Positions 49,594-59,279 of a DNA stretch of 64,000 nucleotides are shown one piece after another. Position numbers and translations under genes: made by a program. Position 1 is the stretch's first letter, and the number at the start of each line of letters is the position of its first letter. Below the pieces are notes generated by a model that was not told the origin of the DNA, searched no databases, and saw nothing but the letters and a program-made list of their open reading frames with translations. The stretch comes from Plazaster borealis (taxonomy: Eukaryota > Echinodermata > Asteroidea > Forcipulatida > Labidiasteridae), in assembly GCA_021014325.1 (NCBI GenBank), contig CM037473.1, positions 11,904,696-11,968,695 on the forward strand, read 5' to 3'.

Positions 49594-49939
49594 TTAAAGG
49601 TATCGCACACTTTTGGTAACAGCTCAAAATCAGTGTCCACATTTGTTGTGATTCAACATAATGTATGAACAAACAAACCTGTGAAAGTTTGAGCTTAATA
49701 TTGGTCATCGAGGTCACGAGAAAAATAGTGAAAAGAGACCTTATGTGTTTTCTGTTTTTTCAAATTATCGCACGTGATAAAAACTATTGTTTTACTCATT
49801 TCTCAGAAACGATAGCATTTTAGGAAGAAATATTTTAAGGAAACCTTTCTACCATTACTTACTTTAAATCATGTAAGTTATGTGTGAATCTGTTAACATT
49901 GTGTTTTTCGATCTTACCAATAGTGTACAGGACCTTTAA
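49594..49939. mobile_element. TTAA-flanked MITE, family 1 variant, copy d
   Basis: Ends TTAAAGGTATCGCACACTTT and AATAGTGTACAGGACCTTTAA with TTAA on both sides. The interior is a distinct variant (GATTCAACATAATGTATGAA). Confidence 0.7.
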
Positions 49940-50978
49940 ACGTGATCTTCTGATAGTTTGAAAAAAATGTATAAGCTTGTTTGATGAAGGCCTCTGATCT
50001 CTCAGTGATAAAGACAGGGGAGCCAGTCTAGGAGCGCGCCAATGAAAATGGACGACAGGCCTTCCATTATGGTGTTGAGGTAAGTATGCAAGGCACAATA
50101 ATGAGAAATGTTGATCTCCTGGTGAAAGGGGTGTTGCAAAATGGAAAAAACGATAATTTTGGCTTCTCGATTAAAATAATATTTTGTTATATGCGTTTCA
50201 AATCTTTTGAACACCTTTGAAAAGTGAGGAAGATATTTGCCACTCCTTCATGAACTTCCTTGTTGAAGAATGGAACAAGACAACTTTCCTGGGCAGATTT
50301 TTGCCTTAAGGTGAGCACCCCCCCCCCCCGAGGCAGGGTGAAGAGAGTGTTGAATGCAGTCGAGCCACAAGTGTTATACAAAATATTATTGAGTCCGTAT
50401 TTTCCCGCCTGCTGAAGATTGTGCCATGGTATACAAAACATGAGTGAACATTTGGGGATAAAATCTTCTTGGCCACAAAATATTCCTTAAAATGTCAAAA
50501 ATCTTCAGATCATGTTTGGATATGTTTATATTTCTCCCATAATTATAATCTCCCCGATAAACACGACATGTTGCTTGGTGGACCGGATAGTGCTGGACGG
50601 TGGGGATGGGGACACGATTGAGGGCAGATAATTATGTGGAGTCGACCAGATTATGAAGAGTAAACTTTTAGTAAAAATTACAAGGCCTACAAAAATTGAC
50701 TACAAATAAAATACCTTTTATTCAGATATTATGGTTTTCTTTTTTCAATATAATTTTGCACAACTATGATGACAACCAAAAATACAATTTACATCTGAAG
50801 AGCTAGAAGACTTAAGTTTTATCAAAAATACTATAAATGGGGTCGTCATATACAGTCACCAACTATTCGTTTTTCAGGAAATAGATTTCCTTTCCATTTG
50901 CCATAACAATTATTGTTTCATAGACGATAAATTGTGTATTAATTTGTAGTTTTTGTACTCGCGTCGAATTCAACTTAA
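49940..50978. other. no gene recognised
   Basis: AT-rich sequence with a C run near 50320. No splice-flanked frame is seen. Confidence 0.35.
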
Positions 50979-51102
50979 ATGGCCAATTGTCATCTTGGTA
51001 TCATACGCCTGCAGCCGGAAACTACGTCATTACATGGGCATCCATCAGAGACCCGCTCTAGAGCTGGGTTTGTGGTGGCTGATACCGGGGCAGACATGAC
51101 TT
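50979..51102 (+). CDS. candidate first exon with a DTGA motif
   Basis: An ATG opens 41 codons (MANCHLGIIRLQPETTSLHG, then HPSETRSRAGFVVADTGADM T), ending at a consensus donor T|GTAAGTTT in phase 1. VVADTGADMT resembles the catalytic DTGA of retropepsin-type aspartic proteases, so this may be a retroelement or domesticated protease fragment. The match is only a few residues long and no flap or second half of the domain is visible. Confidence 0.2.
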
Positions 51103-51649
51103 GTAAGTTTTACTTCTAACGTTTTTACGTCTAAGCTAATCGAACGCACCCCAGTATTTTAACCCCACGTGATCGTGTTTCGGCCAACCGGAATACAGAA
51201 ATAGCAAGATGTGGATTATGAATTGCAAGTCGCATGGCCCATTTTCGAGAAAAAAATGCATTTTTATTTAGAATTTTTCTCTGAACGAACAAAATTTTGA
51301 CAGGTGATGCTGTTGCAAAATTAAAAACTTATACTACTATAAAAACGTTTGCATTTGCCACGGACACTTTCTATTACCTATAAATCTATAAAAACTGTTC
51401 AGAATTAAAATTATTCTGATAAAATTGCCGAGTCGAATTTCGCAATAAATCGGATCTATAGAATCTTGAAAACGTTTGTATCTTCAAACTCACAATGTCA
51501 TTTTATCAAACAAAACAAGAAAACAACTAATAACAACATTTTCTGCAACTTATGCACAACCTTTGTATATTCAAATTTAAAAATCCTTTCTCAATATTCT
51601 TCTTGTGTGCCGCCGCTGGTTTGTTCCCTTCAACAACTTACAATGAGAA
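51103..51649. other. probable 3' flank of the minus-strand SRPBCC gene
   Basis: This is sequence downstream of the stop at 51650 on the minus strand. A minus-strand AATAAA occurs at about 51260. Nothing else was identified. Confidence 0.3.
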
Positions 51650-54404
51650 TCAAGAACTCTCCAGATCCTCCTTGAGTTTTTGAAACAGTTCCTCATGAGA
51701 CACAGCTGCCTTTTGTTGAGTGAATCCACATGTTACCCTCAGACACTGTAGAGAGAACTCCTCAGTGACCAGGGTTCCGTGTAGGTCTCCAATGGATGAG
51801 GGAACTAGGGTCCACACAGATGCCCCCGTCAACCCTCCGAACATGTCTACTTGTATGTCAACCACAAGCTCTTCGTTCGGTCTGCAAAAGTACAGTATTT
51901 TAATTTACTTTGCATACAATAAAAAACCATCAGTTTTATATACAGCCCCCTTGCATATAATGACGTCACAAGCTGAGGTCAAAGGAAGACGTATCATTGG
52001 CTGAGAGTTGTGCGTTGCACGCACACACACCACTGGTTGACATCAGCAAGAGCGGCCAATGCGAGGGTAGGCCTACTTTAGTATTCCTTGGGTCGATTTT
52101 ACAAAGAGTTAAGATTGATCTTAACTGTGTATCTAATTGCTAAGCAACATGTGATGTCACAATGCAAATCACTATGGTAATACCGACAACTCATCTTAAG
52201 ATGAATCTTGGTGATTTGTGAAATCGACCCCGGCCCCATAGGACCCGGAATCCGGGTCAATTCTGACCCGGGAGTTCAAATGCACTGCACCACTTGGGAC
52301 ATTGGGTGACGTCATGGTGTGAACTTCCATCTCAACGCATATGGCACAGCAACTTTGTACGGCAAGCCAGGAACTAATGTCCAACGGATCATGTCACTTT
52401 TCAGCAAATTTGATTTATCGCATTTCACCATTTCATTGACAGCGTATTGAGCAAGAATGCTCACATTTCAGTCAATCAGGTGCGCACTATCACCTGTGGA
52501 TTATTGCCAGAATCCGCAAGTACCAAACTAGGATGTTGAAAAGTACATCCATTCCCCCGTCACGTCACGCAATACAGTACTGGCTGGTAGAGGAAAATAG
52601 TGTTTTAAAGTATGGGAACATTTGGGGGATACCCTACTGTGACCCATATCGGACACGGTAAGAGAATGATTAAGGTCCTCATACTTGTCTTTAAAGGCAT
52701 CGTACACGTTTGGTAATTGTCAAACACCACTGTTCTCATCTGGTGTGTCCCAACATATGCATAAAATAACAAGCCTGTGAAAATTTGGGCTCAATTGGTC
52801 ATCGAAGTTGCAGGAAAATGATGAAAGAAAAAAACACCCTTGTTGTACAAATTTGTGTGCTTTCAGATAGCAATAAAAACTTCTTGCAAGAAGTTTTTAT
52901 CATTTTAGTGAGAAATTACCTCTTTCTCAAAAACTACGTTACTTCAGAGGGAGTCGTTTCTAACAATGTTTTATACTACCAACAGCTCTCTGTTGCTTGT
53001 TACCAAGTCAGTTTTTATGCTAATATATTTTGAGAAATTACCAAACGTGTACGATGCCTTTAAAGGGTCTGTATACGTTTGGTAATGACTCTGAAAATGA
53101 ATGGCAATAAAAACTTATCTTGGTAAGAAGTACAGCAGCTGTGGATAGTATAAAGCATTTTGAGAAACTTTTCACTTAGAAGTACTGCGGTTATGGAAAA
53201 AGATATCACTTTTTATCACACAAATTGAATCTGAGAAGCTTTTAACTGACAGTATAAACGTTTCTCAGATTGTGTATTCCAATTGCAGATTATTCTTCCT
53301 GCGTGGACATAACCGCTCCAGATTTTAGGCAATGTCTCAAAAACGCTACCACCTTTTGAAATGAAATTTTCACAGGTTAGTTTTATGGTATATCTACAAC
53401 TATATAGGATTGAAAAAACATTGGGTTCCATTAACAAACGTAAACAATCCCTTTAAACCACACCAAGACTCTGCACCTGGCTACATTCAATATTAATTTT
53501 TATCTGAAAATTATATCTTACTTACTTTGTTAGTTTTGCGAGGGCATCGAAATTCACCGACATGTTATACCCAAGGGGGAAGGCTACATATTCTTTAATC
53601 TTGAAAAGCCGCTCTTCTAAACCGCTGTCTTGCATTTTGGTGTGAAGTAATTCAATTTCTTTCGGTCTGCATTCAAACATTAAGAAATAATTTCAATTAC
53701 CTTGGTTTTAAATGACATCGTTTTGGTAATAAACGTGTTACTAAAATCAATCATAGTTTTTGACTAAATTCACTGTGCTCGGCGGCCTTTGTAAAAGTTA
53801 TGTTTTATGAGGTGAATTCGCTAAAAAGGCCAATCATGTAATATTATTCAAAGCCTTGCGAATGTTTCCTTCTTCCTCACCTGTTTATATAATTACAACA
53901 AAATAATTATGTGTATATTTTTAAAAACACTCCAAAACACCCAAATATTTTTACAATGTTTGTTTAGATTTATCAACAGACAGAACCATCATACCAAACC
54001 GTTCAATTTGAAGTGTGAATTTGTAATCTACGGTCGAATGGTTCCTCTACAGACTCGTTATCAATAGAGCAATGCCAGTTGAATGGTGCCCCTTTACCAA
54101 AGTTCATTTTGAGCGAGACACCTGCATAATACCGTTTATAATAGGTTTACATAAAAAATATAGCTGCCTACATTTGAGTGATGTGGTGTTGTGGCTACAT
54201 GAATGTATTTTATAACACGAAAACTTACACAAGACTGTGGTACTTGGTGTGTTTCCTCAGGTCTGAAATCACCTGATACACTTCACTTGCTTCTCTTGCA
54301 ACAAACACCTCATTCTTGACGGTGATTATGTCTCGCCTTGTGGCGAACCAAACCAGCATACCAGCAACGATACCGCAGACGACAACTAGCTTGCTGAGCG
54401 CCAT
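51650..54404 (-). CDS. membrane-anchored SRPBCC (START-like) protein, short paralogue
   Basis: There are three coding exons: 54404-54229, 53666-53526 and 51881-51650. Donors (GT|GTAAGT, AA|GTAAGT) and acceptors (GCAG|A twice) are consensus. Both introns are phase 2 and the joined frame gives 182 residues. Residues 5-21 are a hydrophobic anchor (KLVVVCGIVAGMLVWF). From about residue 27 the pattern ITVKNEVFVAREASEVYQVI SDLRKHTKYH is typical of the first strand and helix of the polyketide-cyclase/START/Bet v 1 fold, which forms a pocket for hydrophobic ligands. Exon 2 carries ERLFKIKEYVAFPLGYNM, and exon 3 GGLTGASVWTLVP and a C-terminal amphipathic helix (HEELFQKLKEDLESS) that would close the pocket. 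It probably exposes this domain on one face of an internal membrane. It is a tandem paralogue of 59280-61687, 4.9 kb upstream, with the same exon phases. Two MITEs sit in intron 2. Ligand and role are unknown. Confidence 0.8.
52089..52232. mobile_element. 144-bp MITE, GGGTCGATTT ends, in an intron
   Basis: GGGTCGATTTTACAAAGAG at the left is mirrored by TTTGTGAAATCGACCC at the right. A second copy lies at 57049-57203. The centre contains GTGATGTCACAAT in both copies. Confidence 0.75.
52691..53063. mobile_element. TTAA-flanked MITE, family 1, copy e
   Basis: Its ends are almost perfect inverted repeats: AGGCATCGTACACGTTTGGT AATT and AATTACCAAACGTGTACGATGCCT. It is inverted relative to copies a, b and g and shares their AACTTCTTGCAAGAAGTT palindrome. 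It lies in intron 2 of the short SRPBCC gene. Confidence 0.85.
53060..53456. mobile_element. TTAA-flanked MITE, family 1 variant, copy f
   Basis: It starts at the same TTAA (53060-53063) that ends copy e, so the two elements are back to back sharing one target site. The body matches copy c at 27913-28300. Confidence 0.8.
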
Positions 54405-54480
54405 TGTAAACAATAATTGTTGATATACTAGACTAGCCCTGGTAGAAATGTATCTTGGCGCTTGTGAGGGCACGATTGCC

Positions 54481-54482
54481 CA

Positions 54483-54513
<31 letters not shown>

Positions 54514-54516
54514 ACA
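54481..54516. repeat. poly(C) plus (CA)n tract upstream of a start codon
   Basis: A run of about 18 C is followed by about eight CA units, 77-112 bp upstream of the minus-strand ATG at 54404. On the coding strand it is (TG)n followed by a G run, with Z-DNA and quadruplex potential. Confidence 0.8.
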
Positions 54517-54633
54517 CTGGTCTACTACGGGTTGTCAGAAAGGGGCGTTGCAATTATAGAGGAGGGATGAGGAGGATGACAAAAACGTTTTTCCCGGATA
54601 AAGTGGAGGAGTTGGGGAATTATTTCGTCAACT

Positions 54634-55160
54634 TTTTCACGAAGAGCCACTTATGTCCAAACGCTTGATTGAGATTTACACTTTTTTACTGTGCTTGGTT
54701 TAAAACTGCAAAATCTGCAATACTAAAGCTACGGTTTTCAATTTAAAGACCTCTAATGTGATTCTGTATAAGTTTAACCTCTCCATTGACTGACTAATTT
54801 CTTAAGATATATTGGCTAATTGCCATAGTAATTAGTCAAAGATACGTGTCTCTTCGTGAAACCTAAAAAGTGAGTTGACCTACTTAAACACCCAACTGGT
54901 TAACGTGTTTTTACATAGGAAAGGGGCGCGTACATGTATGACACGTGATCCCGCGCACACTGGCATTAAGTGGCTCTTCGTGAAAACGGAAAAACAATTT
55001 GACCTACATTTTGTTGCTATGTATTAATACAGTGCATTTTTGGGCCGGTGGCTCTTCGTGAACACGCAGAAATGCGTTCATTGAGATAAAGACCCCTTCT
55101 TGTAATAATAATCAATATTTTTTGTCATTTTAAGATAATGTGGCTCTTCGTGAAAACGGT
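54634..55160 (-). promoter_or_regulatory. five-copy GTGGCTCTTCGTGAAAA motif cluster upstream of SRPBCC gene
   Basis: The core CTCTTCGTGAA occurs in inverted form at 54634-54651 (TTCACGAAGAGCCAC) and directly at 54850-54860, 54969-54986, 55047-55063 and 55140-55157. Most copies continue with AAACGG or AAA and, 5-25 bp later, TTGAC (often TTGACCTAC). The cluster starts 230 bp upstream of the ATG at 54404. It may be a set of transcription-factor sites or a decayed short repeat. Confidence 0.45.
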
Positions 55161-55441
55161 GACGATTTGACATGAGGGCAATCTGTCTGATCACACAGGA
55201 AGCTTATGGCACTATGGCGTCCAAGCAGAGCGGGGGAGGGGGATCAGAACCCTTTCCCCTCTCTTGCCCCCACCCCCATTTGAGATCGAAAATTGACAGA
55301 ATTTGGTTCTCCATTATTAAGGCCATAGAGCAAATCTGCTAAAATAAAAATCAATTTCAATGAACCAATCTAAAGGTAAAACGAATGGGAATACAACTTG
55401 TTCTATTGTCTGTTCGAGCTCAGCCAACTTTAATACACAAC
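55161..55441. other. no gene recognised
   Basis: Contains a G/C-run stretch near 55230-55280. Nothing else was identified. Confidence 0.3.
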
Positions 55442-55815
55442 TTAAAGGTATCGTACACGTTTGGTTATGACTCAAAACAAATATTAGCATAAAGACTTAC
55501 TTGGTAACAAGCAACGGAGAGCTGTTGATAGTATACAACATTGTAGGAAACGACTCCCTCTGAGGTAACGTAGTTTTTGAAAAAGAGGTAATTTCTCACT
55601 AAAATAATAAAAACTTCTTGCAAGAAGTTTTTATTCCTATCTGAAGGCACACAAATTTGTACAACAAGGGTGTTTTTTCTTTCATAATTTTCTTGCAACT
55701 TCGATGACCAATTGAGCCCAAATTTTCACAGGCTTGTTATTTTATGCACATTTTGGGAAACACCAAGTGAGAATACTGGTCTTTGACAATTTCCAAACGT
55801 GTTCAGTGCCTTTAA
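55442..55815. mobile_element. TTAA-flanked MITE, family 1, copy g
   Basis: Same orientation as copies a and b, bounded by TTAA. The left end is AAGGTATCGTACACGTTTGG and the centre has the AACTTCTTGCAAGAAGTT palindrome. Confidence 0.85.
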
Positions 55816-57048
55816 ACTGACAATTATTTGGAAACCGATGAGTTTAACATAATAATTAATTTGTTAAAAAAACTGTCATCAATGTTGATATCCACAACAT
55901 CAATAAATTATTTTAAAAACAAATCTTTTATTCATAAAATCTTTTTATTTTCTTCCAGCCTGTTATAAATGGCGATAATAACAATGAATACTCAATAATT
56001 AACCACCTACACTTTCCAAAACCTATCCCTTTAATATAATTCTTAAAGGTAGATTGCATCATTTGCAGACATGAAAACATGTACCTCAAAGTTATCATAA
56101 AACTTACTCGACTGAAAGTACATAATTTATTTCGCCATGTGCTATTTCATTTTAAATAAATTTCAATGTTGTGTCATTTTGAAGCGATGGTTGGCCGACC
56201 GGCCATCTTGTTGAACGTGTGACTTGCAAGCAATACAACCCTGTAAAAGGTCTGTCTGCAATCGACACCAACATTTGCTCTCGTTTCTCTCGGCAGTCAC
56301 GGAGGACTGACAAAATGTAAACAGGTTTGTGGAACGATATTTCATATGAAATCCTAACTCCATAAATCCACATTTTCTCGAAAAATACAACATTTACCAA
56401 TGATGTAATTTCCCCTGTAAGAACACGCCTTTGATTTTAACCGAACACATTCATGCACATTAAACAAAACTTCGCCCAGACCAAGTTCATCCCGCCAACT
56501 GTACTCCTGTGACATCATAATCTCAAGAGAAGACACCCAGCGACCAGAAAAAGTGTACCACCCCTCTTTTTAATTATGGACGACTCCAAACTGTTTAGGG
56601 TTAATGTTACGACTCTTTTGACACTGGTGTTTCAACTTTGTTAGGGGGATAAGAAATATGGTCGACGAAAAAAGGAAATATTAAACTTAATGCCAAATCG
56701 AATCTACGTTCATTCCTTTCTCAAGTTGTGAATGCAAATAATAGGAAAGTTTGAATGTGTTCTTGTTTAATGAATCTAATCAAGATAGTTTATTCTGATC
56801 AGAATATTCAATTCCAGAAAAATTAACAACACAATGTATGAAATTACATATTGTGTCTTTCATAAAAGGATAATTTTTATACAATTTTTATTAAATGGTA
56901 TCTAATAATGACTTGTTAAGACTAGTTATCCACTGCAATGAACACATCTACAGTGCAATCAATACAATACAAAAATTGTGATTGACAAATCAAGTACTGA
57001 ATCGAATATCAAGTACCCCAATACATGTACATTTACTGTAGTCCCACT
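55816..57048. other. no gene recognised
   Basis: AT-rich intergenic DNA. The minus-strand frames at 56152-56536 overlap one another and have no domain or splice support. Confidence 0.35.
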
Positions 57049-57203
57049 GGGCTCGATTTCACAAAGAGCTAAGATTGATCTTAACTGCGAATCAATCTTA
57101 TCTGATAATCAAAGTGTGATGTCACAATACAAGTTACTATAAATGGTAATACTGATAACTCATCTTAATAGATGAACCCTAGTTTTCTGTGAAATCGACC
57201 CCA
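57049..57203. mobile_element. MITE, second copy of the GGGTCGATTT family
   Basis: GGGCTCGATTTCACAAAGAG and TTCTGTGAAATCGACCCC form the inverted ends. It aligns with 52089-52232, including AAGATTGATCTTAACTG. Confidence 0.75.
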
Positions 57204-57335
57204 GGGTCCAATTTTATGGCACTGCTTACCGCAGAATTCTGCGCTTACAGCTTGCATGTAAAGCACATCCATTGGCTGTAAGCGCAGATTTCCAGAATAA
57301 GCACAGCTGGTATACGTTTTTGGGCCCAGATACAT
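57204..57335. mobile_element. probable small MITE abutting the previous one
   Basis: The segment between GGGTCCAATTTTATG and TTTTTGGGCCCA contains the inverted pair CTGCGCTTACAGC / GCTGTAAGCGCAG. It looks like a separate fold-back element adjacent to 57049-57203. Confidence 0.4.
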
Positions 57336-57760
57336 CGTACTTGTGAGGGGCCATTTAGAATAAACTTTAATTAAAATTTCTCGAAGTTGTGAGTGAGTGG
57401 GTCAAAAGAAATTACCCCCCAAAATAATTCGGTTTTAAATAAAATTAATTTAAAAAAATGTTTACAAGTTTTTAATGACAATTTTCTCTTTTGATTCAAC
57501 TACAAAGTTTCAAGCATGATAGGAGTCAGGAAAAGTCATCGAAAACTCCTGAGCTGCAAGAGCCTTGATCTCAATACGCTTCTTTTAAGGCATCACTTGG
57601 TTCTTCAGCGAATTGAGTATATTGAATATTCAGTCAACATTTAAATTGGGTCAAGACAATGTCAAAGAAAAAACCTCAACATTTAACCATTGCTTATTCT
57701 GAATGGCCCCTGTAAGAGCAAGGCGGTTTTTTCCTTTAGAGGGCAACTCAATAAGGGAAA
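57336..57760. other. no gene recognised
   Basis: AT-rich intergenic sequence. It grades at its right end into an element-like stretch (TTTAGAGGGCAACTCAATAA) resembling the interior of the MITE at 2605-2763. Confidence 0.3.
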
Positions 57761-57764
57761 ATTA

Positions 57765-58170
57765 AAGTTTCACCTGGAACAATTCAAGGGGCGCCATGGC
57801 AATGACCAGGGGCATGGGGTTAATTCCCTTTGTTGCTTATGTGAAGTGAAGCCTGTAACATTTCAAGGGGCACCAATGCAATGACCAGGGGCATGGAGGC
57901 AATTGCCTCTGTTGCCTATGTGAAGTGAAGCCTGTAACATTTCAAGGGGCACCAATGCAATGACCAGGGGCATGGAGGCAATTGCCTCTGTTGCCTATGT
58001 GAAGTGAAGCCTGTAACATTTCAAGGGGCACCAATGCAATGACCAGGGGCATGGAGGCAATTGCCTCTGTTGCCTATGTGAAGTGAAGCCTGTAACATTT
58101 CAAGGGACACCATTGAATGTCAATGACCAGGGGCATGGAGGCAATTGCCTCTGTTGCCTCTGTGAAGTAC
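57765..58170. repeat. 79-bp tandem array derived from a MITE
   Basis: The landmark GTGAAGTGAAGCCTGTAACA occurs at 57841, 57920, 57999 and 58078, a 79-bp period, with about five units. The unit (CAAGGGGCACCAATGCAATG ACCAGG) matches the interior of the MITE at 2605-2763. Confidence 0.9.
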
Positions 58171-59279
58171 AAGGCCTGTTGTTACCGTTGCATTGTTAAC
58201 AAAAATACCAGCATAAAATTCTACAAAAGACATCCATGAGTCTACAATATCTACATGTTTCAGTGTACTTTACACTGACAAAATAATCCTTTGCTTTTGT
58301 TGTGCATCAAATTATGCATAAAACTTTAATGAGTTTATCTATCGTTGCATTGCTTTGATTTTTTGATTACTTAATTATAATGCAGTACAAATTTGTAACA
58401 ATCATGTATACATAAATTTAAAAAATAATTCAATAAATAATATAATTTACACTCTGAAAATCACTAAAGTAGAGCAATTTCTACCTGAATCATTACATGA
58501 TTTTAGCACGACAATTTAATTGACAGCAATTTGCTTGACATTGCTATATATTGCAGATTTCAGCACCACAATTTTATTTTTTTCTAAAATCTCAACAAAA
58601 AACCTCAGCATAATTTATAATTTACAATTACGTTAACTGCTGATTTTGCATAATTCTGATTAAATTGACTTTTAGAACTGTAATAATCAGTGTGTATTTA
58701 ATCTATTTTTAACAGAAGTATTTTTTTATCAGAAGTATATTTTTAATCACAGCAATGTTCCAATCATAGGAAGACTTCATGCACTCACAAAAAAAAAAAA
58801 TTATTTTAAAAATGGGATTGAACTGTAAGTAAGCAATCCTTTATTAATATGTAATACAAATTTGCATAATAAGCAAAGATGCGTGATCCTACCTAAATGT
58901 GTGCACCATTTAAAAAGTGTAAAATTGTTTGTATTGCGATGTAATGTAAATCTTCTTTTTCTCCAATCATAATCACAATCACAAGTTGTTGTTATTTTGC
59001 TTGTATAATGCTTTTTTTTGCGGATCTCTGTATCTTGTTGATAACAATGAAAGACAGTACACAGTACATAAGGCACAATATTTCAACAAGATAACTTGTG
59101 GCAGTATAAAAGTAATTCTAATTTTAAAAAAATTGTTTCAAGCACGTATCGATAATAGGGCTCATCAAATCCAACTCTCGTTTACTTTCTTGTGAATTTT
59201 TGTTGTATTTTGTTTTGTTTATTCCTTGGGTTTTAAATCTTCTTGTTTTGACCCATCCATCCTCCTCATCTTTCTTCAT
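58171..59279 (-). other. probable 3' UTR and flank of the long SRPBCC gene
   Basis: Minus-strand AATAAA signals occur at 59218-59223 and 58840-58845, 57 and about 435 bp after the stop at 59280. Short frames here are AT-rich and have no domain. Confidence 0.35.
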
